Shown one piece after another: positions 1-7,148 of a stretch of 11,571 bases of DNA. The number at the start of each line of letters is the position of its first letter. Position 1 is the first letter of the stretch. Made by a program: the position numbers and the translations under genes. The stretch is from Planctomycetota bacterium (GTDB lineage Bacteria; Planctomycetota; UBA1135; GCA-002686595), in the NCBI GenBank assembly GCA_011524785.1, contig WTJQ01000192.1, forward strand, positions 1-11,571, given 5' to 3'. Below the pieces are notes generated by a model. It was not told the DNA's origin. It ran no database searches and worked only from the letters and a program-made list of their open reading frames with translations.

Positions 1-12
1 GGGATCGGGGGA

Positions 13-492
13 TCAGTCGTCGAGGGGCAGGCCCTGGTCGCGGAACATCCGCTCAAGGTCCTTGTAGCCGAGGGGGCGGCCCTCCGACTCGGTGCGGTCG
101 TTGAAGCCGTCGAGCTTCAGGTCGAGCGAGATGTTGCGCGCTCCGAGCAGGCGGACGCCCTGGCTGGAGCGCGCTCCGCCGCTGGCCTGGTAGGCGCAGA
201 GCTGTCCGGAGACCGTGTCGACCAGGTAGAGGACGCTGGAGCCCGTGAGGTCCACGCCCGTCACGGCGATCATGCGGCCGTTGGAGTCGGCGGTCCCGCC
301 TCCGCCGAGCCCGGGCATCGGGGTCCCGGCCTGTGCGGAGGTGCTGCCCGAGCCGTCCTGTCCCGTTCCCCCGTCCTGCGGGCCGGCCCAGGCCACCGCG
401 AGGGCGACCAGGCAGAGGCCCCATGCGAGGGCCCGGGGGGCCTTCGCGCCGAACGCCTCGGGGCGCGGCAGGGAGAGAACGGAGCGGCTCAT
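13..492 (-). CDS. Small secreted or membrane-anchored protein of unknown function
   Basis: This 159-residue protein has no function I can name. Residues 20-36 form a hydrophobic stretch after several Arg/Lys residues, and an AWA-GP site near residue 36 looks like a signal peptidase I cleavage point, so export or N-terminal anchoring is likely. Residues 37-70 are a Gly/Ser/Thr/Gln-rich linker. The conserved-looking core runs from about 73 to 150: a MIAVTG strand, SSVLYLVDT, a GARNISLDLKLDGFND block, then YKDLERMF. This resembles small hypothetical proteins I associate with planctomycetes, though that is from memory and unverified. The ATG at 492 follows AGGATA after 8 bases, a plausible ribosome binding site. 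It lies 61 bp downstream of the second CNNM gene and could be the last gene of that transcript or have its own promoter. Confidence 0.72.
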   Translation of the reverse strand: MSRSVLSLPRPEAFGAKAPRALAWGLCLVALAVAWAGPQDGGTGQDGSGSTSAQAGTPMPGLGGGGTADSNGRMIAVTGVDLTGSSVLYLVDTVSGQLCAYQASGGARSSQGVRLLGARNISLDLKLDGFNDRTESEGRPLGYKDLERMFRDQGLPLDD

Positions 493-553
493 GGGCGGCC
501 TATCCTAGCCGCAGCGGGCGGTTGCGCACCAACCCGATTGCGGGGCAGCGGGC

Positions 554-1528
554 TCAGAGGCCAGCCACGTCGCCCGTGATCTCCTCGAGGAGGTCCTTGA
601 GCGAGACCAGACCGAGGGGCTGCTCGGGGGTCCCGACCAGGGCGAGCCGCCGCCCGCCGCCGCGCAGCTGCAGCAGGGCGCTGGCGATCGAGGTGCCCGG
701 GGGGACGGCCGGCAGCGAGCGCAGCGAGTCCGCGAGGGGGGCTTCCCGGTCCGCGAGGACCTCGAGGAGGTGGACGTAGCCGGCCACGCTCCCGTCCTCC
801 CCCACGACGGGGAGCCGGGCATGCCCGGCCGCGCGGATGGCGGCATCACGCTCGGCGGGCCCCTGCTCCTGGGGCAGGCACTCCACGTCCCGCCAGGGCG
901 TCATGCAGCGCTCCACGGTGGCCGAGCGCAGGCCGAGGGCGTTGCGGGCCAGCTCGTGTGCCCGGGGGGAGAGGGTCCCGAGCCGCGTGCCCTCCTCGAG
1001 GAAGCGGTTGACCGAGGCGCGGCCCCGCAGGAGGACCCGCCGGCCCTCCTGGACCCCCAGCGCCCGCTGCAGGAGCCACGCGAGGAGGGAGAGCACGCGC
1101 TCGAGGGGCCAGAAGACGACGCGCGACAGGGCGAGGAGCGGGACCGCCGCCCCGATGAGGCCGTGCGGGCGGCGCCGGGAGAGCTCCTTGGGGAGCACCT
1201 CCCCCAGCAGGAACACGAGCGGCGTGAGGACCAGCGTCACGCGCAGGGCCGCCTCCGCGGGACCGAGCTCGTCGCCGGCGGCGACGAGGTCCCCGGCCAG
1301 GCCCGAGGCGACCTCCAGCATCAGGTTGTTCCCCACCAGGATCGTGATGAGGAGGGCGTTGTCGGCCTGCACGAGCCGGTGCAGCAGGCGCGCCAGGGGT
1401 CGGCCACGATCCGCGTCGAGCTCCACGCGCACGCGCGACAGCCCGTAGAGGGCGGTCTCGGCGCCGGAGTAGAGCCCGCTGCCCGCGAGGCAGAGGAGCA
1501 GGAGCAGGGCGAGGGTCGCGTCGGTCAT
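554..1528 (-). CDS. CNNM/CorB-type membrane protein with CBS pair, lacking the CorC/HlyC domain
   Basis: This 324-residue protein is a predicted inner-membrane divalent-cation (Mg2+/Co2+-type) transporter of the CNNM/DUF21 family. The transmembrane domain covers about residues 1-155. It shows the family signatures SGAETALYGLSR (21-32), ITILVGNN (61-68) and LLGEVLPKELSRR (108-119). A CBS pair follows from about 204 (RCMTPWRDVECLP) to 318 (PLGLVSLKDLLEEITGD). The protein stops there, so the C-terminal CorC_HlyC domain of its upstream neighbour is absent. Its frame is open for 116 more codons upstream, inside the neighbouring gene. I chose the ATG at 1528 because it begins a typical DUF21 N terminus and makes a 4-base ATGA overlap with the upstream stop. 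Substrate and direction of transport cannot be read from sequence. Confidence 0.9.
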   Translation of the reverse strand: MTDATLALLLLLCLAGSGLYSGAETALYGLSRVRVELDADRGRPLARLLHRLVQADNALLITILVGNNLMLEVASGLAGDLVAAGDELGPAEAALRVTLVLTPLVFLLGEVLPKELSRRRPHGLIGAAVPLLALSRVVFWPLERVLSLLAWLLQRALGVQEGRRVLLRGRASVNRFLEEGTRLGTLSPRAHELARNALGLRSATVERCMTPWRDVECLPQEQGPAERDAAIRAAGHARLPVVGEDGSVAGYVHLLEVLADREAPLADSLRSLPAVPPGTSIASALLQLRGGGRRLALVGTPEQPLGLVSLKDLLEEITGDVAGL

Positions 1529-2742
1529 CGCGGCGCCCCCTCGGCCAGGAAGAGGTCCACGGTGCGCACGCGACGGCCGCGCACCTCGCTCACCTCCCCC
1601 ACGAGTCCACCTCCGAGCTCGACGCGATCGCCGACCCGGGGCAGGCGATCGAGCGCGGCGAGCACGAGGCCCCCCACGGTCTCGAAGGCGGTCGGTACGA
1701 CCTCCACCCCGAGCAGGTCGTTCCAGTCGCGGATGCTGAGGTCGCCCGACACGCGGAAGCGTCCCTCGCCGATCGGGATCACGGGGCGCTCGACCTCCTC
1801 CCCCTCCACGCGCAGCTCCCCGAAGAGCTCCTCGAAGAGCTGCTCGAGGGTCACGACGCCAGCCGTCCCGCCCCACTCGTCGACGACGATCGCCTGGGCC
1901 GCGCGCGCCTCGCGCAGGGTCGTGAGCATCTGGAGCACGCCGCCGACCTCGGGCACGAAGCAGACCGGCATGATGCGCGCCTCCAAGGGACGCTCCGGGT
2001 CGGCGAGGACCTCGCGAACCCGCACGCCTCCCTCCACGCGGTCGGCGTCCCCGCGGACCACGGGCAGCCAGGACTGACGCCTCCGGGCAGCCTCCCGCAC
2101 CACGCGGTCGCGCTCCTCGGGCTCGTCCTCGAGGTCGAGGAGCAGGGCGTCGACCCGCGGCGTCATGATCTCCCGCACGCGCAGGTGCGAGAGCTCGACG
2201 ATCTCGGCCAACAGATCCGCCTCCCCAGGCGCGATGTGGCCAGCCTGCGCCGAGCGCTGCAGCGCCTCGTCGAGGTGCCGGACGTCGATCCGGGCCTCCG
2301 CGCGGTCGTTCTCACCGATCGCCCGCAGCAGGACGTCGAGCACGCCGCCCACGAACCGCCCCGCGGGCGCCAGCACGACGCCCAGCACCTGCAGGGGCGG
2401 AGCCGCGAGCCGCGCGACCCCGGGGCCGGCCCGCATGGCCAGGGACTTGGGCAGGATCTCCCCGAAGACGAGGATCGCCAGCAGCGCCCCGGCCCCGGTG
2501 GCCCACTCGCTCGCGTGCTCGCCGAGCAGGCGCGGGACGAGGGCGAAGAACAGCAGGTTCACGACCAGGTTGCCGAGCAGGATCGTGACCAGCAGGTCGC
2601 GCGGGCGCTCCAGCAGACGCGCCGCGCGCGGTCCCGCGCTGGACGCGTCGTCGAGGCTGAAGAGCGCCGTCTCCGCGCTGCTGAACCAGGCGGAGAGCAG
2701 GAGCAGCGCCACCGGCACCAGGAAGGGCAGGAGCTCGATCAT
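1525..2742 (-). CDS. CNNM/CorB-type transporter or hemolysin-C-like protein with CBS pair and CorC_HlyC domain
   Basis: This 405-residue protein has the full bacterial CorB/CNNM architecture. A DUF21 transmembrane domain covers about 1-140, with SSAETALFSLDD (21-32), TILLGNLVVNLLFF (53-66) and VFGEILPKSLAMR (92-104). A CBS pair runs about 188-310, with REIMTPRVDALLLD and the hallmark VVDEWGGTAGVVTLEQLFEE (286-305). A CorC_HlyC transporter-associated domain covers about 318-400. Family knowledge: such proteins are implicated in Mg2+/Co2+ efflux, with the CBS pair binding Mg-ATP. Older annotation calls them hemolysins, which is usually misleading. The ATG at 2742 overlaps the kinase stop (ATGA), and the stop overlaps the start of the next CNNM gene the same way. 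The two adjacent CNNM proteins are paralogues that differ in their C termini, so they may form a mixed dimer; that is inference. Confidence 0.94.
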   Translation of the reverse strand: MIELLPFLVPVALLLLSAWFSSAETALFSLDDASSAGPRAARLLERPRDLLVTILLGNLVVNLLFFALVPRLLGEHASEWATGAGALLAILVFGEILPKSLAMRAGPGVARLAAPPLQVLGVVLAPAGRFVGGVLDVLLRAIGENDRAEARIDVRHLDEALQRSAQAGHIAPGEADLLAEIVELSHLRVREIMTPRVDALLLDLEDEPEERDRVVREAARRRQSWLPVVRGDADRVEGGVRVREVLADPERPLEARIMPVCFVPEVGGVLQMLTTLREARAAQAIVVDEWGGTAGVVTLEQLFEELFGELRVEGEEVERPVIPIGEGRFRVSGDLSIRDWNDLLGVEVVPTAFETVGGLVLAALDRLPRVGDRVELGGGLVGEVSEVRGRRVRTVDLFLAEGAPR

Positions 2743-4289
2743 GCGGGCCCTCCCTGCGCGAGGACCAGCCGCGCGCGGAAGCCCGCGCCCTCCTCGCTCT
2801 GCAGGAGGAGGCGGCCGCCGTGGGCCGCCGCCACCCCGTGGACCATCGCGAGCCCCAGGCCGGTCCCACGACCGGGGTCCTTGGTCGTGAAGAAGGCGTC
2901 GCCCGCGCGCTCGAGGACCTCGGGGCTGGCGCCGGGCCCGTCGTCCGCCACCTCCACCACGAGCGCATCGCCCTCGGCGCCTACGCGGACCTCGATGCTG
3001 CCCCCTCCACTCGACTCGAGGCTGTCGAGGGCGTTGACGAGGAGGTTGAGCACCGCCTGGCCGAGCTCGTTCGGCTGGCCGTCGAGTGCGGGGAGGGAGG
3101 CGAGCAGCGCCCGAGAGCTCGGCTCCGCGTGGGGCCCCAGCGGCCCCTCCAGCGGGCCGACCGAGATGACCACTCCGGCCTCGCTCGCTCGGTGAGCCAC
3201 CAGCCCCAGCGCGTCCTGCACGGGCTCCCCCAGCGAGAGCCGCGTGGTCGCCGTCTCGCGCGGCGCCAGCCGGAGCAGCCGCCCCACCGTGACCCGGATC
3301 CGCTCGAGGCCCGTCCGCACCAGGGCGAGGTACTCCGCACGGCGCTCGGGGGTCGTGTCCTCTCGCCCCAGCACCTCGACCGCGTTCACCAGGCCGCCGA
3401 GGGGGTTGTTGATCTCATGGGCAACGCCGGCTGCCAGCTCGCCGGTGGCCGCCAGCCTGCGCTGCGTCATCGCGGCGGCCTCGGCGGAGCGCGCCTGGGC
3501 AGTGGCCTCGGCGACCTCGTGCTCGAGCCGCTCCTGGAACCCCTGGACCTCCTCGGCCATGCGATCGAACTGGGTCACGAGCTGACCGAGCTCGTCCCTG
3601 CGAGCCGTGGTGCCCGCGCGCGCGCCCAAGTCGCCGCGGCCGATGCGATCCGCGGCGCGCGCGAGCCGCTGCACCGGCTCCAGGACCAGACCCCGGACGA
3701 GGGAGAAGGTCGCCAGGGTCAGGACCAGGGTCGAGGCGATGAACCAGGGCAGGAGCCGCTGCAGGAAGCCGTCCCCGGCCGCACCGCGGGAGCGCAGCCA
3801 GCAGCCTCCCCAGGAGCGCCCGTCCGGGAGCACGACCGGCAGGGCGACGCCCCCAGCGACCTGGACGCGTCGTCCCTCCGTCGCGGCAGAGCGCATGGCG
3901 GCGAGCACCTCCTCCTCGTCGTGACCGGGCGCGCGCCGGGCCGTCCCCAGCGGATCCAGGCGGAGCCCGAGCGCCGGACGCGCGGGGTCGTCCAGGTCCG
4001 GGAAGTGCGCGATCTGGACGTCCTCGAACCACTCGTCCCAGCGGTCCCAGCGCAGGAGGGCCGCCGAGCGGAGATCACCTCGCGCATCGACGAGGGTGCC
4101 CACCAGGGTTCCGAGCAGGTCGGTCCGAGCGAGGGTGCGCTGCGCATCGACCCGCTCCTCCGCCTGCCGCGTCCAGAACAGGCCCGCGCCGAAGACGGCG
4201 AGGTTGGCCAGCGCCACCAGCCCGATCAGGCTGGCGCGCAGGGACACCCGTGGGAGTCCGGGCCTGGGTCGAGCTGGGGGCCTGGTCAC
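2739..4289 (-). CDS. Membrane sensor histidine kinase (HAMP, HisKA, HATPase)
   Basis: This 516-residue two-component kinase should sit in the inner membrane and phosphorylate a partner regulator not present here. Transmembrane helices are at about 20-41 and 177-200. They enclose a roughly 135-residue extracytoplasmic sensor whose RWDRWDEWFEDV segment (80-91) loosely recalls CHASE4 domains. HAMP follows at about 198-250, then a coiled coil. HisKA has GELAAGVAHEINNPLGGL with phosphoacceptor H291. The catalytic domain has the N box (407-424, N419), G1 DDGPG (449-453), the FFTTK F box and G2 GRGTGLGL (473-480). The stretch between HisKA and the N box is longer than usual (about 376-406). The start is GTG at 4289, in a 4-base GTGA overlap with the pilC-like stop. 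Its position after pilC matches pilS in Myxococcus, but PilS has several membrane helices and a PAS domain, not HAMP, so orthology is doubtful. Confidence 0.95.
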   Translation of the reverse strand: MTRPPARPRPGLPRVSLRASLIGLVALANLAVFGAGLFWTRQAEERVDAQRTLARTDLLGTLVGTLVDARGDLRSAALLRWDRWDEWFEDVQIAHFPDLDDPARPALGLRLDPLGTARRAPGHDEEEVLAAMRSAATEGRRVQVAGGVALPVVLPDGRSWGGCWLRSRGAAGDGFLQRLLPWFIASTLVLTLATFSLVRGLVLEPVQRLARAADRIGRGDLGARAGTTARRDELGQLVTQFDRMAEEVQGFQERLEHEVAEATAQARSAEAAAMTQRRLAATGELAAGVAHEINNPLGGLVNAVEVLGREDTTPERRAEYLALVRTGLERIRVTVGRLLRLAPRETATTRLSLGEPVQDALGLVAHRASEAGVVISVGPLEGPLGPHAEPSSRALLASLPALDGQPNELGQAVLNLLVNALDSLESSGGGSIEVRVGAEGDALVVEVADDGPGASPEVLERAGDAFFTTKDPGRGTGLGLAMVHGVAAAHGGRLLLQSEEGAGFRARLVLAQGGPA

Positions 4290-5428
4290 GCCTGGGTGTT
4301 GATCGAGTTCATGATCTCGAGCAGCGGCATGAACAGGGCGATCACGATGAAGCCCACCACGACGGCCATGAACAGGAGCAGGGCCGGCTCGAGGAACTTG
4401 AAGACGGCGTCGATCCGCCGGTCGAGCTGGCGCTCGTAGGCGTCCGCGACCTTCAGCAGCATGGAGTCCAGCTCCCCGGTCTCCTCGCCGACGTCGACCA
4501 TGTTGGTCACGATGTCGTCGAAGAGCCCGGTGTCCGCCATCGGCCGGGCGATCCCCTCACCCTCCCGCACGGTGCGCCGCACGTCCTCGACGCCCTGCGA
4601 GAGGACGGCGTTGGCCGTGGCGTCGCGCACGATACCGAGGGCGTCCAGGTGCGGCACGCCGGCCTCGACGAGGGTGCCGAACGTGCGCGCGAACCGTGCG
4701 ACCAGGGACTGGCGCAGGAGCCCACCCACGAGGGGCAGCTTCAGGACGAGGCCGTGGATCCGGAAGCGGTAGCCCTCGCTCCGCGCCAGCAGCACGAAGT
4801 GCAGCACGATCAGGAGCAGGGGCAGGCCGAACACGAAGTACCAGCGCTCGGTGGCGAAGGCGCTGACGTCGAGCAGCAGCCGCGTCGTGTCCGGGAGCTC
4901 GACGTCGAAGGAGTCGAAGATCTCCTGGAAGCGCGGGATGACGAAGACGACCACCGCGGAGACCACGGCCACCGCGACGAACGTCAGGATCGCCGGGTAG
5001 ATCATCGCGTTGACGATCTTGCCCTTGATCTCGGCGGCCTTCTCCCGGAAGGCCGCGAGGCGCGTCAGGATGCGGTCGAGGATGCCCGCGGCCTCGCCGG
5101 CGCGCACCATCGACGAGTAGAGCTCGTCGAAGCAGCCGGTGTGCTTGGCCATCGCCTCCGAGAGCGGGGTGCCGCCGGAGACGTCCTCCGCCAGCTCGGC
5201 GAGCACGTCCTTGAACGGCCCCGGCCGGGTCTGCCCCTCGAGGATGGTCAGGGCACGGACCACCGGGATCCCGGCCTCGGACAGCGTCGAGAGCTGGACC
5301 GTGAAGTCGGTGATCAGCTGGGACTTGACGCGGCCGCCCCTGCGCCGCGGTGCGGACGAGCCGCCTCCCGTGGCACCCTTGGAGCCCCGTGCGGGGACCG
5401 GGGCACTGCGCTGGAGCTTCTTGGCCAT
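4286..5428 (-). CDS. pilC: Type IV pilus / type II secretion inner-membrane platform protein (PilC/GspF family)
   Basis: PilC/GspF proteins form the inner-membrane platform on which PilB and PilT motors act to add or remove pilin. This 380-residue protein has two GspF repeats, about 38-163 and 241-363. The first has LITDFTVQLSTLSEAGIPVVRAL and ELYSSMVRAGEAAGILD; the second has RFARTFGTLVEAGVPHLDAL and NMVDVGEETGELDSML. Membrane helices are at about 144-165, 195-215 and 345-367. The N terminus is unusual: residues 1-36 are Lys/Arg/Gly/Ser-rich low complexity, replacing the folded segment of about 60 residues that normally precedes the first repeat. It starts with ATG at 5428, 46 bp after the second ATPase gene, with no strong Shine-Dalgarno sequence. 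The pilC name rests on the adjacent pilT; gspF is the alternative. Confidence 0.94.
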   Translation of the reverse strand: MAKKLQRSAPVPARGSKGATGGGSSAPRRRGGRVKSQLITDFTVQLSTLSEAGIPVVRALTILEGQTRPGPFKDVLAELAEDVSGGTPLSEAMAKHTGCFDELYSSMVRAGEAAGILDRILTRLAAFREKAAEIKGKIVNAMIYPAILTFVAVAVVSAVVVFVIPRFQEIFDSFDVELPDTTRLLLDVSAFATERWYFVFGLPLLLIVLHFVLLARSEGYRFRIHGLVLKLPLVGGLLRQSLVARFARTFGTLVEAGVPHLDALGIVRDATANAVLSQGVEDVRRTVREGEGIARPMADTGLFDDIVTNMVDVGEETGELDSMLLKVADAYERQLDRRIDAVFKFLEPALLLFMAVVVGFIVIALFMPLLEIMNSINTQA

Positions 5429-5449
5429 GGGTCGGTGCTCAGGAGCCTA

Positions 5450-5465
5450 CCCCCCTCGCGGGGAG
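5450..5465 (-). promoter_or_regulatory. GNRA-capped hairpin in the ATPase-pilC spacer
   Basis: Read on the minus strand, CTCCCC-GCGA-GGGGGG can form a six-pair stem (one U-G wobble) closed by a GCGA loop, which fits the stable GNRA class. It fills much of the 46-bp gap between the second ATPase and the PilC gene. No U-rich tail follows, so a full terminator is unlikely. It could stabilise or process the mRNA, or be chance in GC-rich DNA. Confidence 0.35.
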
Positions 5466-5474
5466 GAGTCACCC

Positions 5475-7148
5475 TCAGGAGAGGGTCTCCCGGAGGACCT
5501 CCTCGACGGTGGTCCGGCCGGCAGCGACGAGCGCGAGGCCCGCCCCGCGGAGGGTCCGCATGCCCCGGCCGAGCGCGGCCCGGCGCAGGTCCTCGGTCGA
5601 GGCCCCCTTCTGGATGAGGCTCCGCAGGTCGTCGTCCATGAGCAGCAGCTCGTGGATGGCGGTCCGGCCCTTGTAGCCGGTGTGGTGGCACGAGCCACAG
5701 CCACGGCCGTAGCGGATTCGCTGACCGCGGAGCAGGTCGGCGTCCGGCCCGAGCTCGAGCAGCAGCTCCTCCTCGGGCTCCACCTCGACCGAGCAGTCCG
5801 GGCAGACCGTCCGGACCAGCCGCTGCGCGACCACGGCCTCGAGGGTGGCCGTCAGCAGGAAGGGCTCGATGCCCATGTCGAGCAGGCGCGCGACCGTCGA
5901 GGAGGCGTCGTTGGTGTGGATGGTCGCGAAGACCGTGTGGCCGGTCAGGCTCGCCTCCACCGCGGTCGAGGCCGTGTCACCGTCGCGGATCTCCCCCACG
6001 AGGATCTTGTCCGGGTCCTGACGCAGGATCGAGCGCAGCACGGCCGCATAGGTCACGCCGATGTCCTCGTGGATCGGCACCTGCACGATGCCCTCGAGGT
6101 CGTACTCGACCGGGTCCTCGACGGTGATGATCTTCACGTCGGGCTCGTTGGCCTCGGCGAGCATCGCGTAGAGGGTGGTGGTCTTGCCCGAACCGGTCGG
6201 GCCGGTCACCAGCACGATCCCGTGCGGCAGGCGCGTGAGGGCACGCAGCGTCGCCTCCGTCTCGCCCTCGATCCCGAGCGCGGTGAGGTCGAGGCTGACC
6301 GCGCTGCGGTCGAGGATCCGCAGCACGGCCCCCTCCCCGGCCTGGCTGGGCAGCGTCGCCACGCGCAGGTCGACGGGGCGCCCGTCGATGGAGAGCTCGA
6401 TGCGACCGTCCTGCGGGAGGCGGATCTCGGTGATGTCGAGGTTCGCCATCACCTTGATGCGGGAGATCAGAGGCACGCACAGGTGCCGCGGAGGGCTCTC
6501 CACCTCGTAGAGGGAGCCGTCCACCCGGTAGCGGATGCGGAAGGACGTGTCGTAGACCTCGAAGTGGATGTCGCTGGCCCGGTCCCGGATGGCGCGGTGC
6601 AGGATCGAGTTCAGCAGCCGCACCACCGGCTTCGACTGGGCGGCGGCCTCTGGGTCGGAGCCGTCCACGGCCTTGGCAGCGGCCAGGGCCTCCTCCAGGG
6701 AGTCCTCGGCGCCGTAGTGCTCCAGCACGGCCGCCTTCAGCTGCTCGGGGTCCGCGACGACCCCGCGCACGGCCGTGCCCACGCTGAAGGACAGGTCCTC
6801 GAGCACGGCCTGGTTGAGGGGGTCGGCGAGCGCGACCACCAGGTCCCCGCCCTCGAGCCGCAGGGGCAGCACGCCGAAGGTGTGCGCGATGCTCTTGTCC
6901 ACCAGGGCCAGGGCGTCGGCATCCGGCGCGGCCTGGGCGAGATCGACGCTGTCGAGGCCGGCCTGCTCCGCGAGGGCGCGGGTCACGGCCGCCTGGTCGG
7001 TGGCCCCCATGGCCACCAGGAGCTGCCCGAGGAGTCCGCCCTGCTTGCGCTGCTCCGCCAGGGCACGCTGGACGTCGGACTCGCGGATCGCCCCGTGGTC
7101 CTTGAGGATCTGCCCGAGCATGCGCCGCCCCTCGGCGGAGCCACTCAC
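5475..7148 (-). CDS. pilB: PilB/GspE-type pilus assembly ATPase, second copy in the operon
   Basis: This 557-residue cytoplasmic hexameric ATPase should power pilin polymerisation through PilC. The N terminus holds an MshEN-type domain: motif I at 10-33, a five-residue spacer and motif II at 39-62, then the rest of the domain to about 150. The ATPase core has Walker A GPTGSGKTT (316-324), the Asp box VEDPVEY (343-349), Walker B ILVGEIRD (382-389) and the His box GHTVFATIHTND (403-414). The zinc tetracysteine is C449, C452, C484 and C487. All catalytic elements look intact, including RQDPD before Walker B. The leading Arg of both MshEN motifs is replaced by Met and Leu. The start is GTG at 7148, a 4-base GTGA overlap with the pilT stop; the next in-frame ATG (Met10) would cut into motif I. 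GspE of a type II secretion system is the alternative name. Confidence 0.95.
   Translation of the reverse strand: MSGSAEGRRMLGQILKDHGAIRESDVQRALAEQRKQGGLLGQLLVAMGATDQAAVTRALAEQAGLDSVDLAQAAPDADALALVDKSIAHTFGVLPLRLEGGDLVVALADPLNQAVLEDLSFSVGTAVRGVVADPEQLKAAVLEHYGAEDSLEEALAAAKAVDGSDPEAAAQSKPVVRLLNSILHRAIRDRASDIHFEVYDTSFRIRYRVDGSLYEVESPPRHLCVPLISRIKVMANLDITEIRLPQDGRIELSIDGRPVDLRVATLPSQAGEGAVLRILDRSAVSLDLTALGIEGETEATLRALTRLPHGIVLVTGPTGSGKTTTLYAMLAEANEPDVKIITVEDPVEYDLEGIVQVPIHEDIGVTYAAVLRSILRQDPDKILVGEIRDGDTASTAVEASLTGHTVFATIHTNDASSTVARLLDMGIEPFLLTATLEAVVAQRLVRTVCPDCSVEVEPEEELLLELGPDADLLRGQRIRYGRGCGSCHHTGYKGRTAIHELLLMDDDLRSLIQKGASTEDLRRAALGRGMRTLRGAGLALVAAGRTTVEEVLRETLS

Noticed and set aside
511..553. 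A 9-base direct repeat (GCAGCGGGC at 511-519 and 545-553) in the spacer before the small secreted protein gene
   Set aside because: It is short, GC-rich and present only twice, so chance is likely. No attachment site or operator is supported.
1529..1876. A longer form of the second CNNM protein starting at 1876 (440 residues)
   Set aside because: The extra 116 residues are Arg/Gly/Ala-rich and sit out of frame inside the CNNM gene upstream. The ATG at 1528 gives a normal DUF21 N terminus and the same four-base overlap as the neighbouring genes.
1525..2742. Hemolysin or toxin function for the CorC_HlyC-domain CNNM protein
   Set aside because: The hemolysin label is an annotation legacy. The DUF21, CBS and CorC_HlyC domains point to a cation transport role.
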